NCBI RefSeq assembly: GCF_030272615.1
Contig: NC_081407.1
Location: 101,477,897 to 101,541,896 of the forward strand
Reading direction: 5' to 3'
Origin: Cryptomeria japonica
Lineage: Eukaryota > Streptophyta > Pinopsida > Cupressales > Cupressaceae
DNA length: 64,000 nucleotides
The notes beneath the pieces were generated by a model, which saw only the letters and a list, made by a program, of their open reading frames with translations, was not told the origin of the DNA and did no database searches. The position numbers and the translations under genes are program-made. The stretch's first letter is position 1. Every line of letters begins with the position of its first letter. Shown here in pieces: positions 36,074-46,450 of this stretch.

Positions 36074-36520
36074 AGAGGAGGGTAATGCAAAAAATTTTTA
36101 CAGATCATCACAACAATTACAGAAAATAGAAATAGACATAACAACATTCAAACAACAACACAATAATTTACATGGGGAAAACCCTTTCGGGAGAAAAACC
36201 CCACACTTCAAAAGTTGCCCAATATATTATTCATCAATCAAAACATATTACAATATACTTGCAGATCAAGCTCTTCGCAGGAGTACCACTAATTAGAGAT
36301 TCAGAGGTAACTCAATAGCCATTAAAATTTGCCTCTACCCAAAATAGTAGTTGCAAGCTAGGTATTTCCAAAACTAGTGGCTTGCTAATCAATTACTTTG
36401 TCTAAACAAATGCCTTTTGTTGAATTCTACCCCCTATAAAAGACTTAACAATCGCCATTAGGGAATATGAAGCATTGAAACTATGGAATATGTTTTGATA
36501 AGCTTTCTCAGATATTGGAC
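36074..36520 (-). mobile_element. LTR-like fragment, minus strand
   Basis: Carries ggggaaaaccctttcggg followed by agaaaaacccc (36174-36201), the LTR motif seen nine more times in the window, in minus orientation. Flanks are not clear and no PBS is seen. Confidence 0.45.
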
Positions 36521-37530
36521 TGCCCCTAGAAAACTTCATTTCTCAATCACAATGAAAGTCTTGGATCACTTCAAAATAGCTTCCACTTTTACTAAATTCC
36601 TAACAATAGCTGGATCTTTGTCTGATAAATTTTGATCTTAGCTACTCCATAGACTTGGCTAATATTTGATCTCAAAATTAGAAAACTATTCAAAGTATTT
36701 GGTGACTCCCCTTTTATAAAGTTAAATGAATATTTTCCTATGTAATCAGCAATATGAATATAAACAACAAAAATCTATTTTCTACAATCATGGGTTAAAC
36801 TCCAATTCATTTACTCTATATATCTCTATGCTTATTTTTTCAAAAAATCTTGTACTTTTGGTTTGCTAATTTTTTCCCCAAACGACTTTTGTTGCTATGA
36901 TATAAAGCATTGCAATTGTGGAATATGATTTCATAAGATTTCTAAAATATTGAGATAACCCTACAAAACTCCTTGCCTCAATTATAATGAAATTCAATGG
37001 TAATTATCACATTTGATCCATGGTAATGATCACTGGATGCTTTTGATTCCTTTCCTTGATATCTGTCAATGTGAGTGGTGCGAGAGCACCCTCATGCTCA
37101 CAATGGTAAAATTTTGGTTTTAGTCTTATTTTGTGTCTAAATAAGGTCATTTGGGACCATTAATGATGGTTTGAAGTCATTTGTGAAAGTTTGGTGTCAT
37201 TTGGATAAAAGATGCAAACGTTGCTCAATTGTTGTCAAAGTTGTTAAAGTTTGGGGTTGGATGATGGAAACCACTTGTGTAGTCATAAATAAGAATCTTC
37301 AACATAATAGAATGGTTGAAAAACTTTGTATTGAAGTTTTGAATAAAGTGGGAATCAATTTGGAGACTATTTCTATGTGTTTTCTTGCAATATTGTTGCT
37401 CTTTCAAATTGTGTGGATTGTACAGATCAAATAAAGATCCGAGACTTGTTGGAGATGTTAGACATGTAAATCTAGTTTCATTTCCAGTTGGTTTCATCGA
37501 TTTTCACCCAATACTTTAGGAGATATTGTA
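36521..37530. other. Non-coding stretch
   Basis: No domain, repeat or RNA gene recognised. Contains duplicated words (tttcataagatttct, caattataatgaaa) but no regular array. Confidence 0.5.
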
Positions 37531-38815
37531 AAGTGCGAAAACCATCAGATGCATGTTGCAAGATAGGCTAAATTTGATTCCATTCATCGTTGGCATGAAT
37601 GAGAAGAATGAGCACATCTAGGTGGAAAATTTTACGATAGACATGCTCCTAGTGTGCCACCCATCTTGTGAGAACGTCCAGAGCCAGACCCTACTGACAT
37701 AATCTCTCAAATGCCCTAATTCCAAAAAATTGTCAAACTTTGACGAACTATTTTTCTCAATCTAGCACGTATACAATTGATCTATTTGAACCTATAGGGT
37801 CATGTGAGGCCCATATACAATGAACTATCTTAGTTTTTGAAGACTAAGAGCCATTTTTCACATGGTAGCATATTTTCAGTTGGTGCAAAAACTGTCAGAT
37901 GCATGCAATGCAAGGTTGCAAGATCTAGGCTAAATTTGATTTCGTTTGTCATGGGAACAAACGAGAAGCATGAGTGCATCTTGGTGGGAAGGTTTACGAT
38001 AGGCATGCTACTATTGTGCCTCCCAACTTGCTAGAACTTCTAGAGCCATACCCTACCGATGCAATCTCTCAAGTGCTCTAAGTCCAAAAAAAATTCAGAC
38101 TTTGACGAACTATTTATCGCAAGCTAGGATGCATATGATTGATCTGTTTGAACCTATAGGGTCATGTGAGGCCCATCTATAATGACCTATCTTAGTTTTT
38201 GAACTCGGAGCCATTTTCACATGGTAGCATTTTTTTAATTGGCGCAAAAAATGTCAGATGCATGCAATGTAAGGTTGCAAGATGGGCTAAATTTGATGTT
38301 GCTCATCATGGGCATGAATGAGTAGCATGAGCACATCCGAGTGGGAAGGTTTATGGTAGATATGCTCCTATTGTGCCTCCCAGCTCACTAGATCGTCCAT
38401 AGCCATGCCCTACTGGTGCAATCTCTCAAGTGCCCTAAGTCCAAAAAATTGTCAAACTTTGACGAACTATTTCCCACAATCCACCTTGCATATGATTGAT
38501 CTATTTAAACCTATTGGGTCATGTGAGGTCTGTCTATAATGACCTTTCTCGATTTTGAAGACTCAAAGCCATTTTTACATGGTAGCATTTTTGCAGTTGG
38601 TGCGAAAACCATCAAATGCATGCAATGCAAGGTTGCAAGATAGGTTAAATTTTATTTTGTTCATCGTGGGCACGAACGAGCAGCATGAGCGCGTCTAGGT
38701 GGGCAGGTTTATGGTAGGCATGCTCCTCTTGTGCCTCTTAACTCGCTGGAACATCCAAAGCTATTCCCTACTGGTGTGATCTCTCAAGTGCTCTAAGTCC
38801 AAAAAATTATCAATA
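37531..38815. repeat. ~355-bp satellite, about 3.6 copies
   Basis: Landmark tcagatgcatg at 37545, 37895, 38254 and (as tcaaatgcatg) 38612, giving periods of 350, 359 and 358. Each unit also holds gtccaaaaaattgtcaaac, tttgacgaactattt and acctatagggtcatgtgag. Units differ by many substitutions, so the array is old. Short tcatgtgagg and ctaagtcc words echo the satellite at 41.7 kb, but I see no wider match. Confidence 0.93.
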
Positions 38816-39220
38816 ACCAATGACCATAACCACCATTTGAATCTCATCTAGCACTAAACCACCCTTAATGCACTTTTTTGCAATAAAATTGCATTGACAA
38901 CTTTTACTCAACTTGACTCCAAACTCAAAATAGGACCTATATGATTTAAAAAAATTATGAACACATTCAAATAGGCCCAAATACCCTTCATACATGATGA
39001 AATGCCCCATTTTATTCCTTTGACACACTTCCACCCTGTGATGACAATTTTGACAACAATGAGACAATCTTGACTACAAATTGGACTCAAACATTACAAA
39101 TTGGTCTCAAGGACCTTATTACATGAATAATGGTCATTCATGACCTTATTACATATTGAAATGATATAAATCTTGAAAAAAACTCATAATGGTCAATTAT
39201 AACAAAATTCCATTTATTCA
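38816..39220. other. Non-coding stretch
   Basis: Flank of the satellite; nothing recognised. Confidence 0.5.
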
Positions 39221-39540
39221 CAAATTTACATATACAAAAATTTGCATATACAAAAATTTGCATATACAAAAATTTACATATATTAAAAAATTTGCCTCTA
39301 AATATGTACAAATCGACTCTTGGCTATTTAAATTTACAAAAAGATTATTTCTAAATTAGCTCATGGGAATTTATATATAATTTGGCATTTAAAAATGCAA
39401 AACCCAACTTATGGCCTTCCAAATATACAAAATTTGGCATTTAAATATGTACAAATCAGCTCATGGCCATTTAAATATGTAAAATTTTGCCTCTAAATAT
39501 GCACAAATTAGCTCATGGGCATTTATATATACAAAAAAAC
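39221..39540. repeat. Short direct repeats (17-bp tandem plus interspersed AT-rich words)
   Basis: catatacaaaaattt occurs three to four times in tandem at 39229-39285. Then the block aaatatg.acaaat..gctcatgg.catttaaatat recurs at about 39300, 39437 and 39495. Confidence 0.85.
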
Positions 39541-39904
39541 AAATATAGAACAATTCACTGGCGATATATACAAAATTATCAAAATCATTCTACCCTGAAT
39601 CATAGAATCAATGTAATGCTCCAACAATTGAACACTTGTAGATGACCTGAAATCAATCAAGTGAACCTTCTAGATCGGCTCTAACTCATATTGTGTCAAG
39701 TATTTCCTCATGGTTAGATTCACAAAATTTCCATAAATTCTTGTTATGAGGTCTACCACGATACTTAATCAATTGAATAGTTGTTGCAACAACAAGATTG
39801 GAGAAATGAAGAATATGTCTATGTGTTTCAAAGTCCTTGAACAACCAAACATCAAAATTATTTATAGGGTATCTCCTAAGCCAAAAAAAATTCTTGCAAA
39901 AAAA

Positions 39905-40961
39905 TTAACCAAAAAAATCACTTGGCTCCACTAGGTCAGATACATGGTTGAAATCCACTGATGCTTCCATCTGGTTCAATTGTAGTTCTTTGGGAACTTG
40001 ATATGTATCAATGGGAACCCATGGTTTACTAGACCATTTGTCAACCCACTCTTGTGATTCACATTCTTTCGACAAAAAATATATACATGAAGAGAAAAAA
40101 CATACAATATCTCTACTATAAATTACAAGTGAACTTGCATTTGAACTTTTAAATGAGTGCATGTCACTCAATCCTGCAAGTGTACAACAATATTGATAGT
40201 TTTCAATGTTAGATTCACTAATCAACCAAAAATATCTATGAATTATTGATGTACCTGCATTACCTGGTCCCATTGTAGAGTTACACCATCGCACAATTGT
40301 TGTTGCATCTATCAACTCATCACCACCTTCATACTTCAATTCTTCTCTATCTAAGGCTCTTTTTATGCATGCTCCTGCACCATCGTTCTCTCCCTTTCCA
40401 TGTCCAACCTCAATGAAATTCCAAAAATGTTGTACACCGCTTGTCACATGCATCCTATTCAACCAATAGAACATCCTTGCATTCTTGAATTATGAGGTGC
40501 AATTCTCTGTCCATATTATGTGTTGATTGTATAGTATGTTTCTTTCCCTTAAATTATCATAGAAGATTTTAAAGCATCCTTGCACAAACTGTGACGAATG
40601 AGTACGATCATCACTTATGTAGAAGTGATACTTACTTACAACCTTTCTATCCTCCTTTGTGCTATCATCTGCATGCATCTTCATCATTTGTTTGATTATT
40701 GATTGTGATTTCTTCTTCAATTGCATTAGGTTCATTGGGTAAATCAAATGTTATTGGTGCACCTTCATCATTTGTTTGATTATTGATTGTGATTTCTTCT
40801 TCAATTGCTTTACGTTCATTTGGTACATCTAATTGAGATGTTGTAGATGACATACCTTCTTGTCTCATTATTCTTCGTTCACATAATTTCTTCATATGAT
40901 GTCTTTGTCTTTCCTTTTCGGCCTCTCATTGTTCAATTATTTTTCGCTTGTTCTTTCCCAT
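39905..40961 (-). pseudogene. Transposase-like gene with GHGKG..DG.G motif, broken
   Basis: Reading from Met 40961 (MGKNKRKIIEQ, basic start) there is a TGA at codon 12. Then come a basic arm and an acidic tail with a 28-residue in-frame duplication (40679 and 40763 repeats). After a one-base shift near 40700 the main frame gives KYHFYISDDRTHSSQFVQGC, then WTENC, a TAA at about 40487-40489, and from 40474 FYWLNRMHV, HFWNFIEVGHGKGENDG, AGACIKRALDREEL. The spaced SDD / W.(D/E).C / GHGKG..DG.G residues resemble DDE-type transposases known from scattered eukaryotic genomes. I cannot name the superfamily. The part between the acidic tail and SDD seems deleted. Confidence 0.6.
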
Positions 40962-41396
40962 TGTTAATAATGATTGTCCTAAATAGAATCATTTTGCACA
41001 TATATGTTACATAAAATTATACAATCAATTGACCATAAAAATGAGTATTATCATACTTTTTAATAATCAAAACTATTATACAATCACAATCACATTGACC
41101 AAACTAATTATAAAAACAATTCAATCATTTGAAATCATGCAAAGTGTCACAGAATTGCAGTATCAGTTGTAGTACCTGACCCTCAACAACTTCAAAAAAT
41201 CCTTTTGTGGTCATTGAGGCCATTGAGAAAATAAAAATTTGTGCACAAAATGTGTACGAGTTATGTTTAGTTAACCTGTATGTGTATTTAGCCCCTTAAA
41301 ATACCCCAACAGGGCAATGTTAATAATTCCCATAACCTGTACGCACTTCTTATGTTAAAAACCTATACGAATTACTTATATTAAAGAAAGGGTAAA

Positions 41397-41400
<4 letters not shown>
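40962..41400. other. Non-coding flank of the satellite block
   Basis: Nothing coding. Repeated acctgta(c/t)gt...c words (41277, 41335) resemble words in the right-hand tail (about 44035) but are too short to call an inverted or direct terminal repeat. Confidence 0.5.

Positions 41401-41459
<59 letters not shown>
41401..41459. repeat. (GA)n microsatellite, first block
   Basis: About 59 bases of GA. GA-rich imperfect sequence continues to 41587. Confidence 0.98.
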
Positions 41460-41463
<4 letters not shown>

Positions 41464-41584
41464 GTGAGAGAGAAGAAGAGAGAGCAATAGAGAGAGAGAT
41501 GGTAAAGGGAGGTAGAGAGAGGGAGAGAGAGAGCATGGGAAAGGAAGGGAGATAGATGGGGGAGGGAGAGAGAAAGAGTGGGGG

Positions 41585-41587
<3 letters not shown>

Positions 41588-41662
<75 letters not shown>
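41588..41662. repeat. (GA)n microsatellite, second block
   Basis: About 75 bases of GA, immediately left of the satellite array. Confidence 0.98.
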
Positions 41663-41665
<3 letters not shown>

Positions 41666-41689
41666 CATGCTCACTCTCAGGGGATGATC

Positions 41690-42590
41690 TAAACTTATTT
41701 TTGTAATCAGTATTGGTACTACTTTTTATATTGTAATAATGGTTCATCTTGCCCCTAGGACACCATATGACCCCTTAGGGCACCATACGACCCCTTAGGA
41801 CACCATACGATTCCTTAGGACATTGTATGGTTGTAAGGGGTCATATGGTGTGCTAAGGGATCTTATGGTGTTGTTAGAGGTCATGTGGGGTCATAAGGGG
41901 TCTTATGGTGTGATAAGGGTCTGGGTGATCTGAAATTATTTTTGTAAGTAGTATTGGCATTGCTTTTTATATTGTAATAACGGTTCATCTTGCCTCCTTA
42001 GGATACCATATGACCCGTTAGGACACCATACGACCCCTTAGGATATCATATGGTCCTACTTGGGGCCATATGGTGTGCTAAGGGGTCATATGGTATCGTT
42101 AGGGGTCATGTGGGGTATTAAGAGGTCGTATGGTGTGCTAAGGGTCTGAGTGATCCGAACTTTTTTTTGTAAGCAGTATTGAAACTATTTTTTTATGTTG
42201 TAATAATGGTTCATCTTGCCCCCTTAGGACACCATATGACCCCTTAAGACACCATATGACCCCTTACGACACCATACGACCCCTTAGGATATAATATGGT
42301 CCTACTTGGGGTCATATGGTGTGCTAAGGGGTCATATGGTGTCATTAGGGGTCATGTGGGGTCCTAAGGGGCCGTATGGTGTGCTAAGGGTCCAGGTGAT
42401 CTGAAATTTTTTTTGTGAGCAGTATTGGCACTATTTTTTTATTTTGTAATAATGGTTCATCTTTTCCCCTTAGGACACCATATGACCCCTTAGGACATTA
42501 TATGACCCCTTAGGACACCATACAACCCCTTAGGATATCATATGGTCCTACTTGGGGTCGTATGGTGTGCTAAGTGGTCATATGGTGTCG
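41690..42590. repeat. ~235-bp tandem repeat, four units, quasi-palindromic
   Basis: The landmark gatct(g)aaa...tttttgta..cagtattgg recurs at about 41690, 41928, 42152 and 42400 (periods 238, 224, 248). Each unit has ccttaggacaccatatgacc on one side and its reverse complement ggtcatatggtgt.ctaagg on the other, so a unit can fold on itself. Confidence 0.93.
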
Positions 42591-43790
42591 TTAGGGGTCA
42601 TTTAAGGTCCTAATAGAGCCACACATGTGTTAGAACACCATATGACCCCTTAGGACACCATACAACCCCTTAGGACATTGCATCATCCTAAGGGGTTATG
42701 TGGTGTGCTAAGGGGTCTTATGGTGTCGTTAGGGGTCATGTGGGGTCCTAATGAGGCCACACATGTGTTACAACACCATATAACCCCTTAGGACACCATA
42801 TGACCCCTTAGGACATCATATGATTGTTTGGGGTCACTGGTGTTTTAAGGGGCCACATGATTTTGTTAGGGGTCATATGGGGTCCTAATTGGGCCACACG
42901 TGTTACAACACCATATGACCCCTTAGGACACCATACAACCCCTTAGGATATCATATGGTCCTAAGGGGTCATGTGGTGTGCTAAGGGATCATATGGTGTC
43001 TTTAGGGGTCTTGTGGGGTCCTAATGGGGCCACACATGTGTTAAAACACCATATGACCCGTTAGGACATCATACCACCCCGTAGGACATTATATGGTCCC
43101 AAGGGGTCATGTAGTGTGCTAAGGGGTCATATGGTGTCATCAGGGGTCTTTGGGGTCCTAATGGAGCCACACATGTGTTGGAACACCATATGACCCCATA
43201 GGACACCATACGAGGGTCATGTGATGTGCTAAGGGGTCATATGGTGTCGTTAAGGGCCTTGTCGGGTCCTAATGGGGCTACACATGTGTTAAAACAAAAT
43301 ATCCCTTAGGACACCATACGACTCATTAGAACATCATATGGTCTTAAGGGGTCATGTGGTGTGCTAAGGGGTCATATGGTGTAATTAGGGGTCATGTGGA
43401 CTCCTAATGGTGCCACACATGTGTTATAACACCATATGACCCATTAGGACACCATATGACCTCTTAGGACATCATATGCTCCTAAGCGGTCATGTGGTGT
43501 GCTAAGGGGTCACATGATGTCATTAGGGGTCACGTGGGGTCCTAATTGGGCCACATGTGTTACAACACCATATGACCCCTTAGGACACCATATGACCCCT
43601 TGGGATATCATACATGGTCTTAAGGGGTCATATGGTGTCATTGGGGGTCATGTGAGATCCTAATGGGGCCGCACATGTGTTAGAACATCATATGACCCCT
43701 TAGGACATCATATAGTCTCAAGAGGTCATATGGTGTGCTAAGGGACCTTATATGATGTCATTATGGGTTATGTGGGGTGCTAAGGGGGGG
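42590..43790. repeat. ~137-bp tandem repeat, about nine units, quasi-palindromic
   Basis: Landmark ccacacatgtgtta at 42620, 42758, 42894, 43031, 43168, 43280, 43414, 43551 and 43671 (spacings 138, 136, 137, 137, 112, 134, 137, 120). Built from the same accatatgaccccttagg words as the 235-bp array but lacking the T-rich cagtattgg spacer. Confidence 0.93.
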
Positions 43791-44952
43791 AGAGAGAGAG
43801 ATTGAAAGAGGGTGGGAATACAATGTGCAAAGATATTGAAAAATTATATATATATATATGCATATATTTTACATACATATATGCATACATACACATACAC
43901 ATATTATATACATACATATGTATTTCTATATATTAGAAGGTTTTTATGTTGCAATAACCCGTATGGGTTTTTCTCTCTCTAAAACATGTACAGTATTTTT
44001 CTTTTTATAACTGCTTACACACTTTTATTTCTACAAACCTCATACGCACTATTAGTTAAAAAAACTTGAATGCATTTAGCGTATTTAGGATTGTGAATAG
44101 GCTTAGATGACAAGGCTAAGGGTTGAGAGTTTGATTTCCCTCCATTTCCCTCATTTTTGACGTGTTTTGTTTTACCAAATTGGTTTCTCAACTTTGTCAT
44201 CATTAGGTTTACACCTCATCAACTGGGTATTTCTAAAATTGCACCATATTCTCACCCATCTTCTGAGCTTTCTAACCATATAATTTTAAAAAAATTTGAA
44301 CAACAATAACATATTAATCTTGAATTTCTTTTACCAATGTCTTCATAGTTCTCAGAGAAATATGTGTACCATTTTTTTAATAACTTTTGGCATACTTATT
44401 TAAATTTCAAAAAAATATATATTTTTGTAGTGCACTTGATTCTTTACACTTTTAAAAAAAAAAATTGTATTTTTGATTTTTTTGGTGCAAGTTATGCTTC
44501 GTGCACAAACAAGTGTACCTGATTTTCTGGATCTGCTCGATTGGAAAAGTCATAATAAAAAATACTCAGCAAAAAATTACAAAAAAATACACAAGTTCTA
44601 GTGCTCACTCTTAATTATCTTTCTACCAAAGAATTTGTCAAAATACTAAATATAACTATGACTTTTTTGATGCGCATGTTAGACACTATGTTATGTTTTT
44701 TAGAAAAAAATAGGATCTTTTTTTTGTGCACGAAGGATTTGACCCCCTTAATATTATCCAATTTTGAAAAAAAATGGTAGAACTTGGAAACTAGATTCAG
44801 AGTACTACAATCTTTATTCTTTGAGTATCTTCATATTTTGAGTGGATGTCTCTCAAATTTCTCCTCCAAGTTTAGGTTTACCTAATTTTAGAAAAAATGT
44901 GTCCACTTATACCCCCCTTTTTGCACACCATCTTGGTGCACTTACCCTACTT
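43791..44952. repeat. AT-rich non-coding tail of the satellite block, copy A
   Basis: Starts with a GA run and a TATACA microsatellite, then about 1.0 kb of unique-looking non-coding sequence that is nearly identical to 62520-63534. No ORF or domain. Confidence 0.9.
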
Positions 44953-46091
44953 TTTTTCTTTTTATAGATAAGTGTTACCCAAGGGCGATAACTCCCATAC
45001 ATATAGTCATATCAGATATATCTGATCTAAACCTGAACTCCTATCTATACAGACCAAATTGATTTCCTATTTATACAGACCACTATGAGACAGAGAGGGA
45101 CTATACACCAATGTATTGGAGAATGACAACCATATTTTCTCCAATCTCAACCACATGAACCGCTACATAGTCTGAGAGCCATATATCTTCAGAACTAAGA
45201 ATCCTTCGAAACAGGTCCAAATTTCTATTCCTGACTCCAAGGTTCAGACTTTTTCTTTGACTAGCAAATAGATCTGTTGGATATTTGCAGTCCCATAGAC
45301 AACATACTTGGGCATACTCCAAAGCACTATCTATTAGGCATCATTATTCACTCAAAGTTTTGTATGCTGAATTTGTCTATGAGTTATAATCTCAAGAAAG
45401 CTTTGGAGAGGCTCAAGCTTTAGCTCTCTAGCCAACCCCCATTTTGGTTTTGCGAATATGGGTGTCGTATTCATCCTTTATGATTTGCATAAGATTAGCT
45501 TGCCATCTGCCTGTGAGGACTTCCTCAATACCCGTTTCCACTGTAACTCCCACATTTGCTAAAAAATCTGCGGCTTTATTGGCCTCTAGATAAACATGGG
45601 TAATTTTATGATTTTGGATACTATTAAAGATATCGGTTATCTCTTCTATATATCACTGAAGCTTCTAGCTAGGAGTAGCTCCATTTTTTATGGCATTGAC
45701 TAAGATTTGAGAGTCTCCTTCTACTTCCACATACTAGTAATTTTGTTTTGAGTAGTATTTAAGACCTCTAACAAGAGCCATTGCTTCTGCCTCATTGTTG
45801 GAAGCTATTCCTAAGCTGCCTGATATACTGTCCAAAATAGTCCCCTTTTCATCCCTTATGATGCTACTGTATCCAATGGCACCTGGGTTACCTTTGGCAG
45901 CCCCATCGAAGTTGAGCTTTATCTATCCTGCCTTGGGAGGCTCCCATTTTACATTTGACCATTTTGCCTTTTTTGATACTACATTGATATACGGAGGACA
46001 CAAATTTCCCCATTCCATCTAAATTTTCTTGTCCCAATCCGATATATACTCTATCCTCCTACAATGAGACTTAAGGTTGGCCACTTCATTG
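44953..46091 (-). mobile_element. 5'-truncated LINE with RNase H domain, inserted in block A
   Basis: Copy B (63534) passes from cttaccctactt straight into related flank, while copy A has this extra 1.1 kb at the same place. The left edge is a T-run (poly-A on the minus strand), and the coding frame ends near it, as in LINEs with a C-terminal RNase H. The right edge is where alignment with B resumes (atgaaagatat, 46092). About 39 bp present in B are missing in A at the junction, so insertion came with a small deletion or B has a small insertion. Confidence 0.8.
45343..45970 (-). pseudogene. LINE RNase H domain (plant RVT_3 type), four stops
   Basis: Minus-strand frame: NVKWEPPKAG, KLNFDGAAKGNPGAIGYSS (first Asp), SNNEAEAMALVRGL (Glu), VEGDSQILVNAI (Asp) and VYLEANKAADFLANVG (final Asp). 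All four RNase H catalytic positions are kept. In-frame stops replace an expected Trp after PPKAG, a Gln before YVEVEG, a Trp after ATPS, and an Arg before YIEE. The domain would degrade RNA during target-primed reverse transcription. Confidence 0.88.
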
Positions 46092-46450
46092 ATGAAAGAT
46101 ATTAAAATGAAACACCATACACATGAGAACACTCGATTTACATGGAAAAACCAAAGAGGGGGAAATGACAGTGAGATTCAACTCGCAATATATGCAATGA
46201 TTAAAATATAGTTTTAGTCTCACTACCAAGGAAGTGCACTGCTCCTTGAAGGACTTGAAGGCTAGAGCACTCTGCTCCACATAAAGATATAAACCTACAA
46301 TCTAAAGATCACTTCTCTAGAGAAGGATACAATGAATATATAAATGAGCAAAAAGTAGGCCTTCAACAATACTACCTTTGATAATCTCCAACCATGACTT
46401 GTCCTTGAATCTTGTCAAAATGGATTTTTTCACCTTTATCAACTCACACA
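46092..46450 (-). repeat. LTR-like fragment continuing block A
   Basis: Carries catggaaaaaccaaagaggg (46141 on), a form of the conserved LTR motif, and matches 63573-64000 closely. Copy A lacks a 44-bp segment present in B (about 63893-63936), bounded by a repeated atctt. Confidence 0.8.

Noticed and set aside
41376-41747. Ser-Leu-rich open frames on the minus strand
   Set aside because: Translation of GA/TC microsatellites; composition only.
37531-43790. CRISPR-like regular repeats
   Set aside because: Units are 137-359 bp satellites without conserved 25-40-bp repeats and unique spacers, and the genome is a plant nuclear one.
45101-45322. Separate small gene right of the LINE poly-A end
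   Set aside because: Lies in the LINE 3' region and has no domain; the RNase H frame ends before it.
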